Positions 1 through 9,769 of a DNA stretch of 64,000 nucleotides are shown here, in pieces. The notes below the pieces were generated by a model that saw only the letters and a list, made by a program, of their open reading frames with translations, was not told where the DNA came from and ran no database searches. The first letter of the stretch is position 1. The number at the start of each line of letters is the position of its first letter. Made by a program: the position numbers and the translations under genes. The DNA lies in assembly GCA_024710355.1 (NCBI GenBank), contig JANJUX010000051.1, forward strand, positions 1 to 64,000, written 5' to 3'. This stretch comes from Candidatus Rifleibacteriota bacterium (lineage in GTDB: Bacteria; Muiribacteriota; Ozemobacteria; Ozemobacterales; Ozemobacteraceae).

Positions 1-195
1 GGCGAGGCCGGGTGCAAGAGCTTCGACGACAATGTTCTGATCATCAGAAGAAATGTTCATCATCGGGAAGTGTCTTGCAGAAACGCCTGGCAGAAACGCC
101 ATGCGCGGCCAGCCGCTGATCGAATTAAGTCTGGCAAGTTCACCGAGCTGTGACTGCAGCTGATCCATTTCCTTCAAGAAATTCCAGATACTCAT
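1..195 (-). CDS. Hsp20/alpha-crystallin family small heat shock protein (partial, runs off left edge)
   Basis: Hand translation from ATG at 195 (minus): MSIWNFLKEMDQLQSQLGELARLNSISGWPRMAFLPGVSARHFPMMNISSDDQNIVVEALAPGLA; resembles Hsp20 N-terminus (fPxxNi..dd..vveA.aPG). Strong RBS AGGAGG upstream. Confidence 0.7.
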   Translation of the reverse strand, partial: MSIWNFLKEMDQLQSQLGELARLNSISGWPRMAFLPGVSARHFPMMNISSDDQNIVVEALAPGLA

Positions 196-250
196 ATTTT
201 TTTCCTCCTGTAAGCGTGTTGCTTGAAATTTCATTACGCCAACATATATC

Positions 251-265
251 GCAACCCCCGTGCCA
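251..265 (-). promoter_or_regulatory. Sigma-54 (-24/-12) type promoter upstream of the Hsp20 gene
   Basis: Minus strand TGGCACGGGGGTTGC matches TGGCACG-N4-TTGC exactly; ~55 bp upstream of the Hsp20 start. Confidence 0.65.
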
Positions 266-451
266 ACTTTTAAAAACGTGAATTGACGCAGGTTTTCCAT
301 CTCAGGCCGGGAAAAAGCCCCGTCGCATGCTGCGTCGCCGCCACGTCGCAACCCGTCGCCGCTCACTGAAAATATGCGTAAGTTAACTTTTGTGGAGCGT
401 TCTGTCTGTTCCAGACAACTCTGGACTCATAATAAACCGGACTACTGGGGG

Positions 452-1177
452 TTAAATATGGCCGATTTCAAGTTTTGCTTTTATCTTCTGCCAGCCAGGC
501 ACCAGTGAAGCCAGAAGGCTGTAAAACGCCGGGCTGTGGTCGTGATGCTTCAGATGACACAGCTCGTGCATGACCACGTAGTCGATGCACTCTTTCGGGG
601 CCTTTATCAATTCAGGGTTCAAGCTGATTATCCCCTTTGCTGACAGGCTGCCCCATCTTTTCGGCATTTGCCTGATTTTAATTACAGGCTTTTTCAGACC
701 AGAAAAGCGCAACTTCTGCCAGCACCGGTTCAGACTGCAATTGAACTGAACCGGTGCTTTCGCGGCATACCAGCCTTTCAACAGCTTTTTAACGCCTTCT
801 GGCTCAATATCTTCACGACAGGAGACCAGAAACCGGCCTCTGATCAGTTTGACGCTGTCTTCATCATCCCGGACTGTTTTCAGACGGTACTGCCTGCCGA
901 GATATAAATGGGTTTCGCCGCCGATAAAACTCCTGGGCTGCTGTCTGGGTTCAAATTGCCTGAAATATTCAAGCTGCCTGCAGATCCAGCCGGCTCTTTT
1001 CTGCAGCTTTTTCTCGACAGCAGAAATTTCTGCACTGACCGGCGCTTTTACAACAACAGTTCGATCGGGATGAACGGCTATTTCCAGAGTTTTCCGGTGA
1101 GAAAACAGAAGGTCATAATCAATAACCTTCCCGCCGAATTTGAAAGACCGCAGGTCATTTTTTGCTGTCTGCATCAT
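452..1177 (-). CDS. YgjP-like / M48-type metallopeptidase domain protein (DUF45)
   Basis: VVMHELCHLKHHDHSPAFY (HExxH plus downstream H); start overlaps hsdR stop by 4 bp. Confidence 0.85.
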   Translation of the reverse strand: MMQTAKNDLRSFKFGGKVIDYDLLFSHRKTLEIAVHPDRTVVVKAPVSAEISAVEKKLQKRAGWICRQLEYFRQFEPRQQPRSFIGGETHLYLGRQYRLKTVRDDEDSVKLIRGRFLVSCREDIEPEGVKKLLKGWYAAKAPVQFNCSLNRCWQKLRFSGLKKPVIKIRQMPKRWGSLSAKGIISLNPELIKAPKECIDYVVMHELCHLKHHDHSPAFYSLLASLVPGWQKIKAKLEIGHI

Positions 1178-4100
1178 TTAAAGCTCCTGTGTCTGGCCAC
1201 CAGCAGAACCTTTTCAATAATGTCATCCATCTGATCGAGCGAAAGATCGAGCCCTCTGCTGCTTTTCACTTCATCAAAAAGATAGTCGTCAATTGCGTTA
1301 ATCACCTGCTTTTGTGCATCTTCGTCATCCCAGAAGTGAACTTTACTGTGGGCCGACAAAATTTCGTGAATCGCGGTTGCGGTGTCGGCGGCGATCTGTT
1401 CAAGCTCTTTTTCAGGAACATTCTCTTGCGTGAAAAAGGTTTTTAAAACCCCAAAATAAGCCAGGGCGTCATCATTGCCGGCAAGTTTTTCGGGCACATC
1501 TTCGTGAACCCTGCCAACAACTTTTGTTCGTATCTCTGAAACCTTTTTCAGATAATCGAGGTCAGAAATTCGCTTTGCCCTGAAATCGTCTATTGCCTGC
1601 TGAATAAGCTTTGAAAACTTATTGTAGAAGGCCGGGTCCTCTTCCATTTTTTCACAGATAACCTTTTTGGTCGCGTGCGCAATAATATCGGCTTTTGAAG
1701 CCGTTGATCGGGCATTTTTGCCGACACCCTGCTCGTCTTTGATCTGATTGAACATTTTGTCGTCGAAGATATTGACCGGCTCGTTCAATTGAACCACTTC
1801 ACTGGCCATAATGTGAGTATCGAGAAGCTTCTTTATTCTGGGCTCGTATTCGCGGTAATCGACAGCTTCGGCATAGCGCAGCTTGACTGCGGCTCGAAGC
1901 AGCTGGAACTTGCGCAGATCCTTTTTGTAGCGCTGTAGCGTCTGATCATCAACCTCTGAAAGGAAATACTCAGACGAAAGAGCCAGAGCGAGGTTTTTGG
2001 CATAATCAGAAAGGCGCGCATAAAAATCGGCTCTTAATTCATCGTCAGCCAGCAGCTTTTCATACTCTTCTTCGTCATAAGAATGCTTGACGGTTTTGAA
2101 AATATCCCATAATGCGCTGTACCGGCCCGGCAACTGTTCGAGTTCAGATTTAATCGAAGTAAGAGTGCCGGAAATTTCACCTTCATCAAAGCCCTCAAAA
2201 GCACTGTACATGGTAAGTGCCCGGTCGAGCTCGCCGAGAACGCTGGCGTAATCAACAATATAGCCGTATTCCTTGCCGTCGTAAAGTCGGTTAACCCTTG
2301 CAATGGCCTGCAGCAGGGTATGCTCACGCAAAACCCGGCATAAATACAGAACCACATTGCGCGGCGCATCAAACCCGGTAAGAAGCTTGTCTACAACAAT
2401 GATTATTTCGAGATCATCACCGTATTTGAACTGATTGATCAATTGCTTGTTGTATTCTTCTTCGCTGCCGTAGCGCTTTATCATCTTTGTCCAGAATTTA
2501 ACGACTTCGTCATTCGTTTCTTCATCGGTTTCTTCGAAGCCTTCGCGATCATCAGGGGGCGAAATCATCACTTCTGATGAAACGTGACCGATTTCATTGA
2601 GAAATTCATGGTATTTGAGCGCCGCCGCCTTGTTCGGCGCAACCAGCTGGGCCTTAAAGCCGGTTCCCTGCCAGTTCGCACGGTAATGCTCGCTGATGTC
2701 AAAGGCCCGCATGTAGATCACCTGCTCGGCTTTATTCAGCATTTCCGCTCTGGCATACTTTCTTTTGAGATCCGCCTGCTGCTCTTTGCTGAGACCCTGG
2801 GTATGGCGCTCAAACCAGAGATCGACTGCCGACTGATTCTGGGTCATTTCCACATGCCGGCCCTCGTAAAGCAATGGCACGACAGCACCGTCGGCAACGG
2901 CCTGAGTAATCGAATAATGCGGTTCGAGCAGTTCACCGAATTTCTGGAAGTTGTTTTTCTCTTTTTTCAAGAGTGGTGTGCCGGTAAAGCCCAGATAGCA
3001 GGCATTCGGAAACATCTGCCGCATGCGTGCAGAGAACGAGCCGAATTGCGTGCGGTGCCCCTCGTCGACCAAAACGAAGATATCTGGCGATTCATCCTGA
3101 TATTTTCTGGCGGTGTAGGCTTTGTCGAATTTGTGAATCAGGGTGGTAATGATGCCGGCTTTTTTTTCGGCAACCAGCTCGAGCAGGTTCCGGCCTGAAG
3201 TGGCCCGGCTGGCATCGAGACCGCAGGCCGCAAAGGTATTGCCCAGCTGCCGGTCAAGGTCATCGCGGTCGGTAACCAGAACGATTCTCGGGTTTGGCAG
3301 GTCGGGGTCGAGTGCAAGGTTTCTTGCCAGCAGCACCATGGTCAGAGACTTGCCTGAACCCTGGGTTTGCCAGATAATGCCGCCTTTGCGGGCATTCTGG
3401 TTTTCGAACTGTTTAACCCGCTGCAGCGTTGATTTTATGACAAAATACTGCTGGTATCTGGCGATCTTTTTTATGCCGCCGTCGAACAGGGTGAATTTCC
3501 AGGCCAGTTCGAGCAGTCTTTCCGGGCGGCAAAGTGAATATAGAGCCTTATCCTGCTCGGTAACAAGTCTGTTACTGTTAAAGCACTCGTCAGACAGACT
3601 GAAAGTCTCTTTTAATTTTTCGGCCGTATCTTTGGGTAATGGTTCGTTAACAGTCTTTTGCAGGGCTGTGTGCTCGCGACTGCCGTCTTCGAGATTCGCT
3701 TCTTTCCAGACGGCCCAGAATTTGGCTGCTGTTCCGGCGGTGGCATACATTGCAGCATTTTTATTAACTGCAAGAATTGACTGAACATAAACAAAAAGCC
3801 TGGGAATATGGTCGTCGTTCTGGTTGCGAATTGCCTGTGAAATAGCCTGTTCAAGGCCAATATGCGGGGCTTTGCATTCAATTACGCAGAATGGAATTCC
3901 ATTAACGAAAAGAACGATATCAGGCCTGACAGTCTCTGTGCTTCTTGATCTTTCAACGCTGAATTCGACGGCGGCATGAAATTTATTGCGCCCGGTATTG
4001 CGCCAGTCGATGTAATTAAGGTTAAAGCTTTTCGAATCGCCCTCTATTGTCTGTTCAAGCGCAGTGCCAAGGGTAAGCAGATCATAAACCGCCTCATTGG

Positions 4101-4374
4101 TCTTTAACAGGCCGTCATACTTGATGTTTTTAAGTTTTTGAATGGCGGTCTGTATGTTTTCTTCGCTGAACAGGTATTCGCCGCCCCTGTATCTGATCCG
4201 GTTGATTTCTTTGAGCTGCCCGCGCAGAATATTCTCAAGCAGAACGTTAGAAGCCCGGCCCTGCCTTTCTTTTAATGCCTCTGCCGGCGATATGAACTCA
4301 AACCCCAGATTGATCAGCAACTGCACCGCCGGAACCTGCGACAGATATTTCTCGTTAATTTCAAAATGAGTCAT
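1174..4374 (-). CDS. hsdR: Type I restriction endonuclease subunit R
   Basis: PD-(D/E)xK region RPDIVLFVNGIPFCVIECKAP; Walker A WQTQGSGKSLTM; DEGHR; helicase motif QAIARVNR; 1066 aa. Confidence 0.95.
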   Translation of the reverse strand: MTHFEINEKYLSQVPAVQLLINLGFEFISPAEALKERQGRASNVLLENILRGQLKEINRIRYRGGEYLFSEENIQTAIQKLKNIKYDGLLKTNEAVYDLLTLGTALEQTIEGDSKSFNLNYIDWRNTGRNKFHAAVEFSVERSRSTETVRPDIVLFVNGIPFCVIECKAPHIGLEQAISQAIRNQNDDHIPRLFVYVQSILAVNKNAAMYATAGTAAKFWAVWKEANLEDGSREHTALQKTVNEPLPKDTAEKLKETFSLSDECFNSNRLVTEQDKALYSLCRPERLLELAWKFTLFDGGIKKIARYQQYFVIKSTLQRVKQFENQNARKGGIIWQTQGSGKSLTMVLLARNLALDPDLPNPRIVLVTDRDDLDRQLGNTFAACGLDASRATSGRNLLELVAEKKAGIITTLIHKFDKAYTARKYQDESPDIFVLVDEGHRTQFGSFSARMRQMFPNACYLGFTGTPLLKKEKNNFQKFGELLEPHYSITQAVADGAVVPLLYEGRHVEMTQNQSAVDLWFERHTQGLSKEQQADLKRKYARAEMLNKAEQVIYMRAFDISEHYRANWQGTGFKAQLVAPNKAAALKYHEFLNEIGHVSSEVMISPPDDREGFEETDEETNDEVVKFWTKMIKRYGSEEEYNKQLINQFKYGDDLEIIIVVDKLLTGFDAPRNVVLYLCRVLREHTLLQAIARVNRLYDGKEYGYIVDYASVLGELDRALTMYSAFEGFDEGEISGTLTSIKSELEQLPGRYSALWDIFKTVKHSYDEEEYEKLLADDELRADFYARLSDYAKNLALALSSEYFLSEVDDQTLQRYKKDLRKFQLLRAAVKLRYAEAVDYREYEPRIKKLLDTHIMASEVVQLNEPVNIFDDKMFNQIKDEQGVGKNARSTASKADIIAHATKKVICEKMEEDPAFYNKFSKLIQQAIDDFRAKRISDLDYLKKVSEIRTKVVGRVHEDVPEKLAGNDDALAYFGVLKTFFTQENVPEKELEQIAADTATAIHEILSAHSKVHFWDDEDAQKQVINAIDDYLFDEVKSSRGLDLSLDQMDDIIEKVLLVARHRSFK

Positions 4375-5114
4375 GGCTTTATTCCAAGGGCGTGCCAGTA
4401 GGGCTTGAAGGCTGTTTCAACCACATCTGCCATCAAAATCAGAAATGGCCCGTAATTGTTTTTGGTATGGGCATAATCCAGCGCTTCGTAATATTCCAGG
4501 CGTTTTTCGACAGGCAGAACAGCAGGTGGGAAACCGTCCTTCATAAGTTCCAGGTTCATCAGAAGCCTTGCTGTTCTGCCGTTTCCGTCGACAAACGGGT
4601 GAATTTTAACGAAATCAGCATGCACTCTGGCTGCTCTCTCTACCGAATGCAATGCAGAAGCCTGATTTTGATACCAGTCGATAAACCTGTTCATTTCACT
4701 TTCTACATGCAGAGCATCAGGAGGAACGTGCTCGGCACCGGATATGGTCACATTGACCCTGCGATAGATTCCGGCATTTTTATCATCGATATTTTTCAAA
4801 ATCAGCTGATGAATGGATTTTATCTGCCAGGCCGAAAGGGTGGCGTTCTGCTGCAGCAGTTCTTCGACAAAAAATATGGCATCTCTGTGGTTGATCGCTT
4901 CAAAATGCTCCCGCATTGTTTTGCCGCCCACCGTTATGCCTTCGAGAGCAACCTTGGTCTCTTTCAGGGTCAGGGTATTGCCTTCGATTGCATTCGAGTT
5001 GTATGTCCAGCGCAACACAAGATCTTCATGAAGATTGCTCACGATTTCAGCGGGCAAAGGCCTGTATGAATCCAGCGCCTGCTTCAAAACATCCAATTTC
5101 AGGTAATCGATCAT
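4371..5114 (-). CDS. Fic family protein
   Basis: Fic motif HPFVDGNGRTAR; N-terminal SNAIEG matching the (S/T)xxxE(G/N) inhibitory motif; overlaps hsdR start by 4 bp. Confidence 0.93.
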   Translation of the reverse strand: MIDYLKLDVLKQALDSYRPLPAEIVSNLHEDLVLRWTYNSNAIEGNTLTLKETKVALEGITVGGKTMREHFEAINHRDAIFFVEELLQQNATLSAWQIKSIHQLILKNIDDKNAGIYRRVNVTISGAEHVPPDALHVESEMNRFIDWYQNQASALHSVERAARVHADFVKIHPFVDGNGRTARLLMNLELMKDGFPPAVLPVEKRLEYYEALDYAHTKNNYGPFLILMADVVETAFKPYWHALGIKP

Positions 5115-5356
5115 AATATTAACAATCCTTCTGCTGCCCAGGGACTACATTTGAGCGGTTACACATATTGCTTTCCTGCTGCAAATTATGATGCTTTTAA
5201 ATTTAAAAAAAAGTGACTACCTATAACCACGGCCGAATTCTGGGCAAAAAACACCTAGTCTCGTTGGTCCAAATTGAGAATGTCCTTGGACTGCTTTTTC
5301 CAATATTTTTCGTCGTAGAACCCAAAAGTATGACAGCAACTTTAGGTAGTTCATAA

Positions 5357-5578
5357 TCACTCTAATCGTTCATAAGGGTAAACATTCTTAAAATTCCTGT
5401 GAAGAAATGAACCGAGTGAGGGCGATGTTTTAAACTCTTCAAAAAGAAAAGCAGGTACTCCACGGTAAACATACAAACTACTATTGTTGAATCTGACATA
5501 TGCGTCTTGAGACGATTCATCATATCCAATTGACGCAATGCTGGACGAGGATACAGGAACCATTTCGGGCATAGACAT
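5357..5578 (-). CDS. KTSC domain-containing small protein
   Basis: 73 aa; SSSIASIGYDESSQDAYVRFNNSSLYVYRGVPAFLFEEFKTSPSLGSFLHRNFKNVYPYERL resembles the KTSC domain. Confidence 0.8.
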   Translation of the reverse strand: MSMPEMVPVSSSSIASIGYDESSQDAYVRFNNSSLYVYRGVPAFLFEEFKTSPSLGSFLHRNFKNVYPYERLE

Positions 5579-5589
5579 ACTGTTTCTCC

Positions 5590-7362
5590 TTAGTTAAAAC
5601 TTTGATTTCTCCAGTTAAGGATCGCTTGTGTGTAATCTTTTCCATCTGGTTTTGGTTTTACCCACTGTTTTGAAACAATGGGGTCAGAACTTTTGAGGGA
5701 ATAGGGAGCTCGAAAAATCTTGATCCGAGAGGGAATTTTCACAGCTTCTCCTGTAACAATAGCTTCACCAGTACGTAAGCTTGATAGAACATCAGCCATT
5801 GTTTGTAAGTCATCTTGCATGGCCCCAGAAATATGACTTCGATCTTTGGCATTGTTCATTCGCAAGGCAATCATGGTACCGCATTGGCTAAGCACAGTTT
5901 CATTCAATTCAGATGGTCTCTGTGTTACCAATAGTAAACCCACGCCATATTTTCTGCCTTCTTTTGCAATGGCTTGAACAATTCGAGATGATGAAGAGTC
6001 TTCGCCAGACTTTAAGTAATTATGAGCTTCCTCTAGAACAACAAAAAGAGGTTGTGATTTTCCGCCAACGCTTGTTTTTTGAGCCCAAAAAAGCGCATCG
6101 TAGATGGTTTTCAGTAAAACCCCCGAAATAGATTGCATAATTTGAGGTGGTACCCCAGATAGGTCTATAATGGACGCGATTTTATCGTGACAAAACCAAC
6201 TTTTGAATAATTGGTCAATGTCATTTGAAATGGCTCCAGATATTTGGGGCGAATATTGCTTGCCATTAAATAGAAATGAAAATCTAGGATCTAGAATTCT
6301 TGACTTCATTCCGTCAAGAAACGATAAAATACCCTTTCGAGAATTATTTGCAAATGGAGCAGAAGATCCAAGACCACACAGAGGATATTCATTAGGGATT
6401 AGTTGATCAGCACTACCTGCTTTAATCAACTTTGTTGGTGTAATTCGGTTGTTTTCAAAAGTTAATCTTTCAAAATCATCTAATTCAAACCAAAGCTGCT
6501 TAATAGAAAACGGAATAGGACTATCGACCGAGATGCTTTGGGCTCTTACGCCTTGGTGGTTTTGAAGGTTTGTTAGCTTCATGCTGTAGATTTTTTCTCG
6601 TATATAATCTTTTTGTCCATCGTTCAGACTGCCTGGAAAAATGGAAATAAATTCGTCAAATGGCAAAGCCCAGTAGGGAATTTCTAGCTCTGTTTCATTG
6701 CTTGTTGCACCGATCTTGAATACGTTTGCCATGTCAGACAAAGTATCCCCATATTCCCCGTGAGGATCAATAATCAGAATTCTTGCACTCGGAAAATTCC
6801 GTTGAGCTATTGAGCGCAATAATACGGTGACAGCATTTGATTTCCCGCTGCCTGTTGACCCAAGAAGAGCACAATGTCTGGAAAGCAGTTTGTTCAGATC
6901 AATTCGAGCATCTAAACTTTCTGATGCGCTAATATTTCCAATAATAATGGAGCTTTCGTCAACTGAATTTCGTTCTACACCATAAACAATTTTCAAGTCC
7001 TCAATAGATACCAAGTGAACAGTATCTCCCGTCGTGGGAGATTGCAGAATCCCCCGGTCAAAACGATTGCCAACTTGTTCACCAACAAGAACTGCTTTTA
7101 GCCATCGGTTACCCTGAATAACTGAAGGATCGTTTTTTGCTAGCTCTAATATGGCTTCTGGAATCGCAGAGGCGCCGACCTCAGTTACAATGCCATATAG
7201 CTGAGCGTATCCAAGAGGTATTTTCACAAACGAGCCAATTTGACCAATGCGATAAACCACGCCATCAATGACCGGCATGTTAGATTGGTATAGGTCTTTC
7301 ATGCGGATTGAAATAGAGTTCCCAATTACGCTTTCTACGGTTCCTATTTCGGTTGACGCCAT
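5590..7362 (-). CDS. HerA-like ATPase (DUF87), partner of SIR2
   Basis: Walker A LLGSTGSGKSNAV; IIDPHGEYG; Walker B LFVVLEEAHNYL; VTQRPSEL. Confidence 0.92.
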   Translation of the reverse strand: MASTEIGTVESVIGNSISIRMKDLYQSNMPVIDGVVYRIGQIGSFVKIPLGYAQLYGIVTEVGASAIPEAILELAKNDPSVIQGNRWLKAVLVGEQVGNRFDRGILQSPTTGDTVHLVSIEDLKIVYGVERNSVDESSIIIGNISASESLDARIDLNKLLSRHCALLGSTGSGKSNAVTVLLRSIAQRNFPSARILIIDPHGEYGDTLSDMANVFKIGATSNETELEIPYWALPFDEFISIFPGSLNDGQKDYIREKIYSMKLTNLQNHQGVRAQSISVDSPIPFSIKQLWFELDDFERLTFENNRITPTKLIKAGSADQLIPNEYPLCGLGSSAPFANNSRKGILSFLDGMKSRILDPRFSFLFNGKQYSPQISGAISNDIDQLFKSWFCHDKIASIIDLSGVPPQIMQSISGVLLKTIYDALFWAQKTSVGGKSQPLFVVLEEAHNYLKSGEDSSSSRIVQAIAKEGRKYGVGLLLVTQRPSELNETVLSQCGTMIALRMNNAKDRSHISGAMQDDLQTMADVLSSLRTGEAIVTGEAVKIPSRIKIFRAPYSLKSSDPIVSKQWVKPKPDGKDYTQAILNWRNQSFN

Positions 7363-8621
7363 TATTTTTCTCCCTCGGAAGAACCCGAAACCATCATGTT
7401 CTCAAGAAATGAAACTGTCTTAAAAAAATCTGGTAGAACGAAAGTGCCTGTTCCTGTCCAGACTTCATCGCCTTTCCCTTTAGCACCAACATCAGCAGTT
7501 GCTAAAAAGTCTTCGTCAAAGTATGTATTGACTTGCGGGGTGTCCTCTTTAGATGGTTCGCTTTTAAGTTTCCATGTGCCATACTTGCAACCAATAACGG
7601 CCGAAGAAGTTCCATAAGCCGAAATTCGGCTGCAACTTTCTGCAAGCTTTCTAAGCTCATTGTTTGGATCTACAAGCGATGCCTTTCCGTTTGCGTTTTT
7701 ATCGAAGTATAAAGCAAATACATGAGATTTGTCGCTTCGTTTGAGTGAAGAGATGATCCGCTCATTAATATGTTCGTCCCCAAAAGAATAGCCACAGGTG
7801 ATTAGAATGGAATCGGGTTGCTGCAAAAACGAGAATATGCGATCAATCAGGCATACATAAGGCTGTTTCTTGGAGTCGTGGTATTTAAGATGGGAGGGAT
7901 AAATCAACATTTTCCCTTCAGAGTGATGCTTCTTAACTACTCGTCCTTTGGTTTCGTTGTAATCCCATCCAAGCGATCCATGCAGTTTCCAAAGTTTGAC
8001 TAGTTTAGGATAGGCCTGAATATCATCAACTGCTTCTGGACAGAAAAAAGGTTCAAAGCTTCCTGAAAATCCATCATAGAAAGGAACTTGGGCCTCTTCT
8101 AGGCCAAGTTCAAATAAGAAATCGTAGTTTGTCGTAAAAATTTCAATAGGATGTCTCCGATTGACTCTTCCGATCCATTGAGCAAATCGATGGTGGGTGG
8201 TCTTTTCTATTAATTGGGGAGTGCTTCCAGAAAATTGACCATGGATAGAAACCTTCTTCAAAATTTTCTCTTTGACCTGCTCAATCAGATTTTCAAATTG
8301 AGTTCGCCCGAGTCCGTTAAATTGGCCTGATGAAACCAATATTTTTTTTGTCTCCAGGTTTGATAGGATTTGCTCAATATTAAACCTATCGTCACCTAGT
8401 TCTGTTTTAATTTCGGATAAGGCCGCTTTATATGTTGCATCCTTATTTAATTCAGTTACAATTTGATCTGTTAATTGTTTAATAGCAGGAATGGTTACAC
8501 CAATGTGCGAATTTGAAAGTGAGGTTCCAGCTCCAAAAAGAAACCCGATTTTCTTCTTGTCAGATGAAAGAATCTGTAATAAACCTTTGATATATTCTGA
8601 TGGATCGTGTGTAATACTCAT
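7362..8621 (-). CDS. SIR2-family defence protein
   Basis: FLFGAGTSLS (NAD-binding GAGxS), IFTTNYDFLFE, LWKLHGSLGW, ITCGYSFGDEHIN; stop/start overlap (TAATG) with HerA. Confidence 0.93.
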   Translation of the reverse strand: MSITHDPSEYIKGLLQILSSDKKKIGFLFGAGTSLSNSHIGVTIPAIKQLTDQIVTELNKDATYKAALSEIKTELGDDRFNIEQILSNLETKKILVSSGQFNGLGRTQFENLIEQVKEKILKKVSIHGQFSGSTPQLIEKTTHHRFAQWIGRVNRRHPIEIFTTNYDFLFELGLEEAQVPFYDGFSGSFEPFFCPEAVDDIQAYPKLVKLWKLHGSLGWDYNETKGRVVKKHHSEGKMLIYPSHLKYHDSKKQPYVCLIDRIFSFLQQPDSILITCGYSFGDEHINERIISSLKRSDKSHVFALYFDKNANGKASLVDPNNELRKLAESCSRISAYGTSSAVIGCKYGTWKLKSEPSKEDTPQVNTYFDEDFLATADVGAKGKGDEVWTGTGTFVLPDFFKTVSFLENMMVSGSSEGEK

Positions 8622-9769
8622 AATCCTCCTTGATTGTATTCATTTATTCGCCATTGGCCGGTTAACAGTTTCTGCATCAGGCCACGTTTCTGGAATTTGT
8701 ATTTTTCTGCCAGTTCTTTTAACAGGTCAATTTCCAATCTTACTGAGAACAGAGTCTCGGCAATTTTCTCCTGTATTTCTTTCGCGGGCCAAGGTATAAA
8801 CAAATTTTCCATGTCCTTTGAATAGACATGGGGTTGTGCACCTCCAGACTGGAGCGCATAAATTTTGTGTTGAATTGTTTTTAGTGCAAAATAAAGAAAT
8901 CTTGTTGAACCCATTATTGCATAGAGAACATTGCAGTCAGATGCCCAGATGGGGTAATCATGAAACCAAGCGAACCCCGCAGAAGCTCCAGAGGCGCTGA
9001 TAGTCACTGTAGGAATTTCATGAGTTGGAATATTCGTGTAATAGGCATAAGATTGCCCTCCTGCAACAACAGGGATTTTCCCGTCAGATTTCGATTCCTT
9101 GGTTAAAGTCTTGCCTTTTTCTACTTGTATTTCCTTTCCAAACAATTCTCCAAGCTTTACCTTTTTGCATTTTACGTTGCATTGCTTGTTGATCAATGAG
9201 GACAGGAGCCATTTAAAATGCTGCTCCTTCGCCTGAATCAGGCGTTCGGTTTTTTCGATGGCTTCATCCCAGGTGGCAAGAAGATCGGCAATGGCTTTTT
9301 GTGATTGCAAAGGGGGGAATTTTATCTGGAAATTTTTTAGAAGGTCAGTGTCAATTCGGCCTGTACCGTGCCCGGCAGAATCAACCAGATCAAGGAGCAT
9401 TGACTTCTGAAAGCGAAGATACAGCACAAGGTATATCGGTAGGATTGTTTTTGAGCAGACAAGAGCTTTAATGTCTTGATTAAAAGCGACAGGTCGACTC
9501 GTCAGGCATACTGGAACATCTTTGTGTAAAGTCATGCCACGAACTAATATGAGGATTGAGTTTTCTGGTGTAATTTTGGCGTTCTTAAAGCCTTCGTTGG
9601 TTAGGTGATCTAGTGATTCTTTGATAATCAAAGATTTCAAATCTTTGGCAGTGACCCATGGGAATTCGCCGCCCCAGAAATCTGCTCGATTTTTATTTGG
9701 AGTGCCACCCGAACTAAATTTCGCTAACTCTTCAAGACGTTCAAGATTCCAGCCGTCTGGTAATTTCAT
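8618..9769 (-). CDS. hsdS: Type I restriction specificity subunit S (two TRDs)
   Basis: 383 aa; two TRD-like halves each followed by a conserved helical segment (LQSQKAIADLLATWDEAIEKTERLI; KEIQEKIAETLFSVRLEIDLLKEL...QKRGLMQKLLTGQWR). Confidence 0.93.
   Translation of the reverse strand: MKLPDGWNLERLEELAKFSSGGTPNKNRADFWGGEFPWVTAKDLKSLIIKESLDHLTNEGFKNAKITPENSILILVRGMTLHKDVPVCLTSRPVAFNQDIKALVCSKTILPIYLVLYLRFQKSMLLDLVDSAGHGTGRIDTDLLKNFQIKFPPLQSQKAIADLLATWDEAIEKTERLIQAKEQHFKWLLSSLINKQCNVKCKKVKLGELFGKEIQVEKGKTLTKESKSDGKIPVVAGGQSYAYYTNIPTHEIPTVTISASGASAGFAWFHDYPIWASDCNVLYAIMGSTRFLYFALKTIQHKIYALQSGGAQPHVYSKDMENLFIPWPAKEIQEKIAETLFSVRLEIDLLKELAEKYKFQKRGLMQKLLTGQWRINEYNQGGL

Noticed and set aside
668-4369. 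Many plus-strand ORFs (e.g. 2584-3198, 3143-3784) opposite hsdR
   Set aside because: Shadow ORFs of a strongly supported coding gene; no motifs. The same applies to antisense ORFs across the PKS, HEAT and TPR genes.
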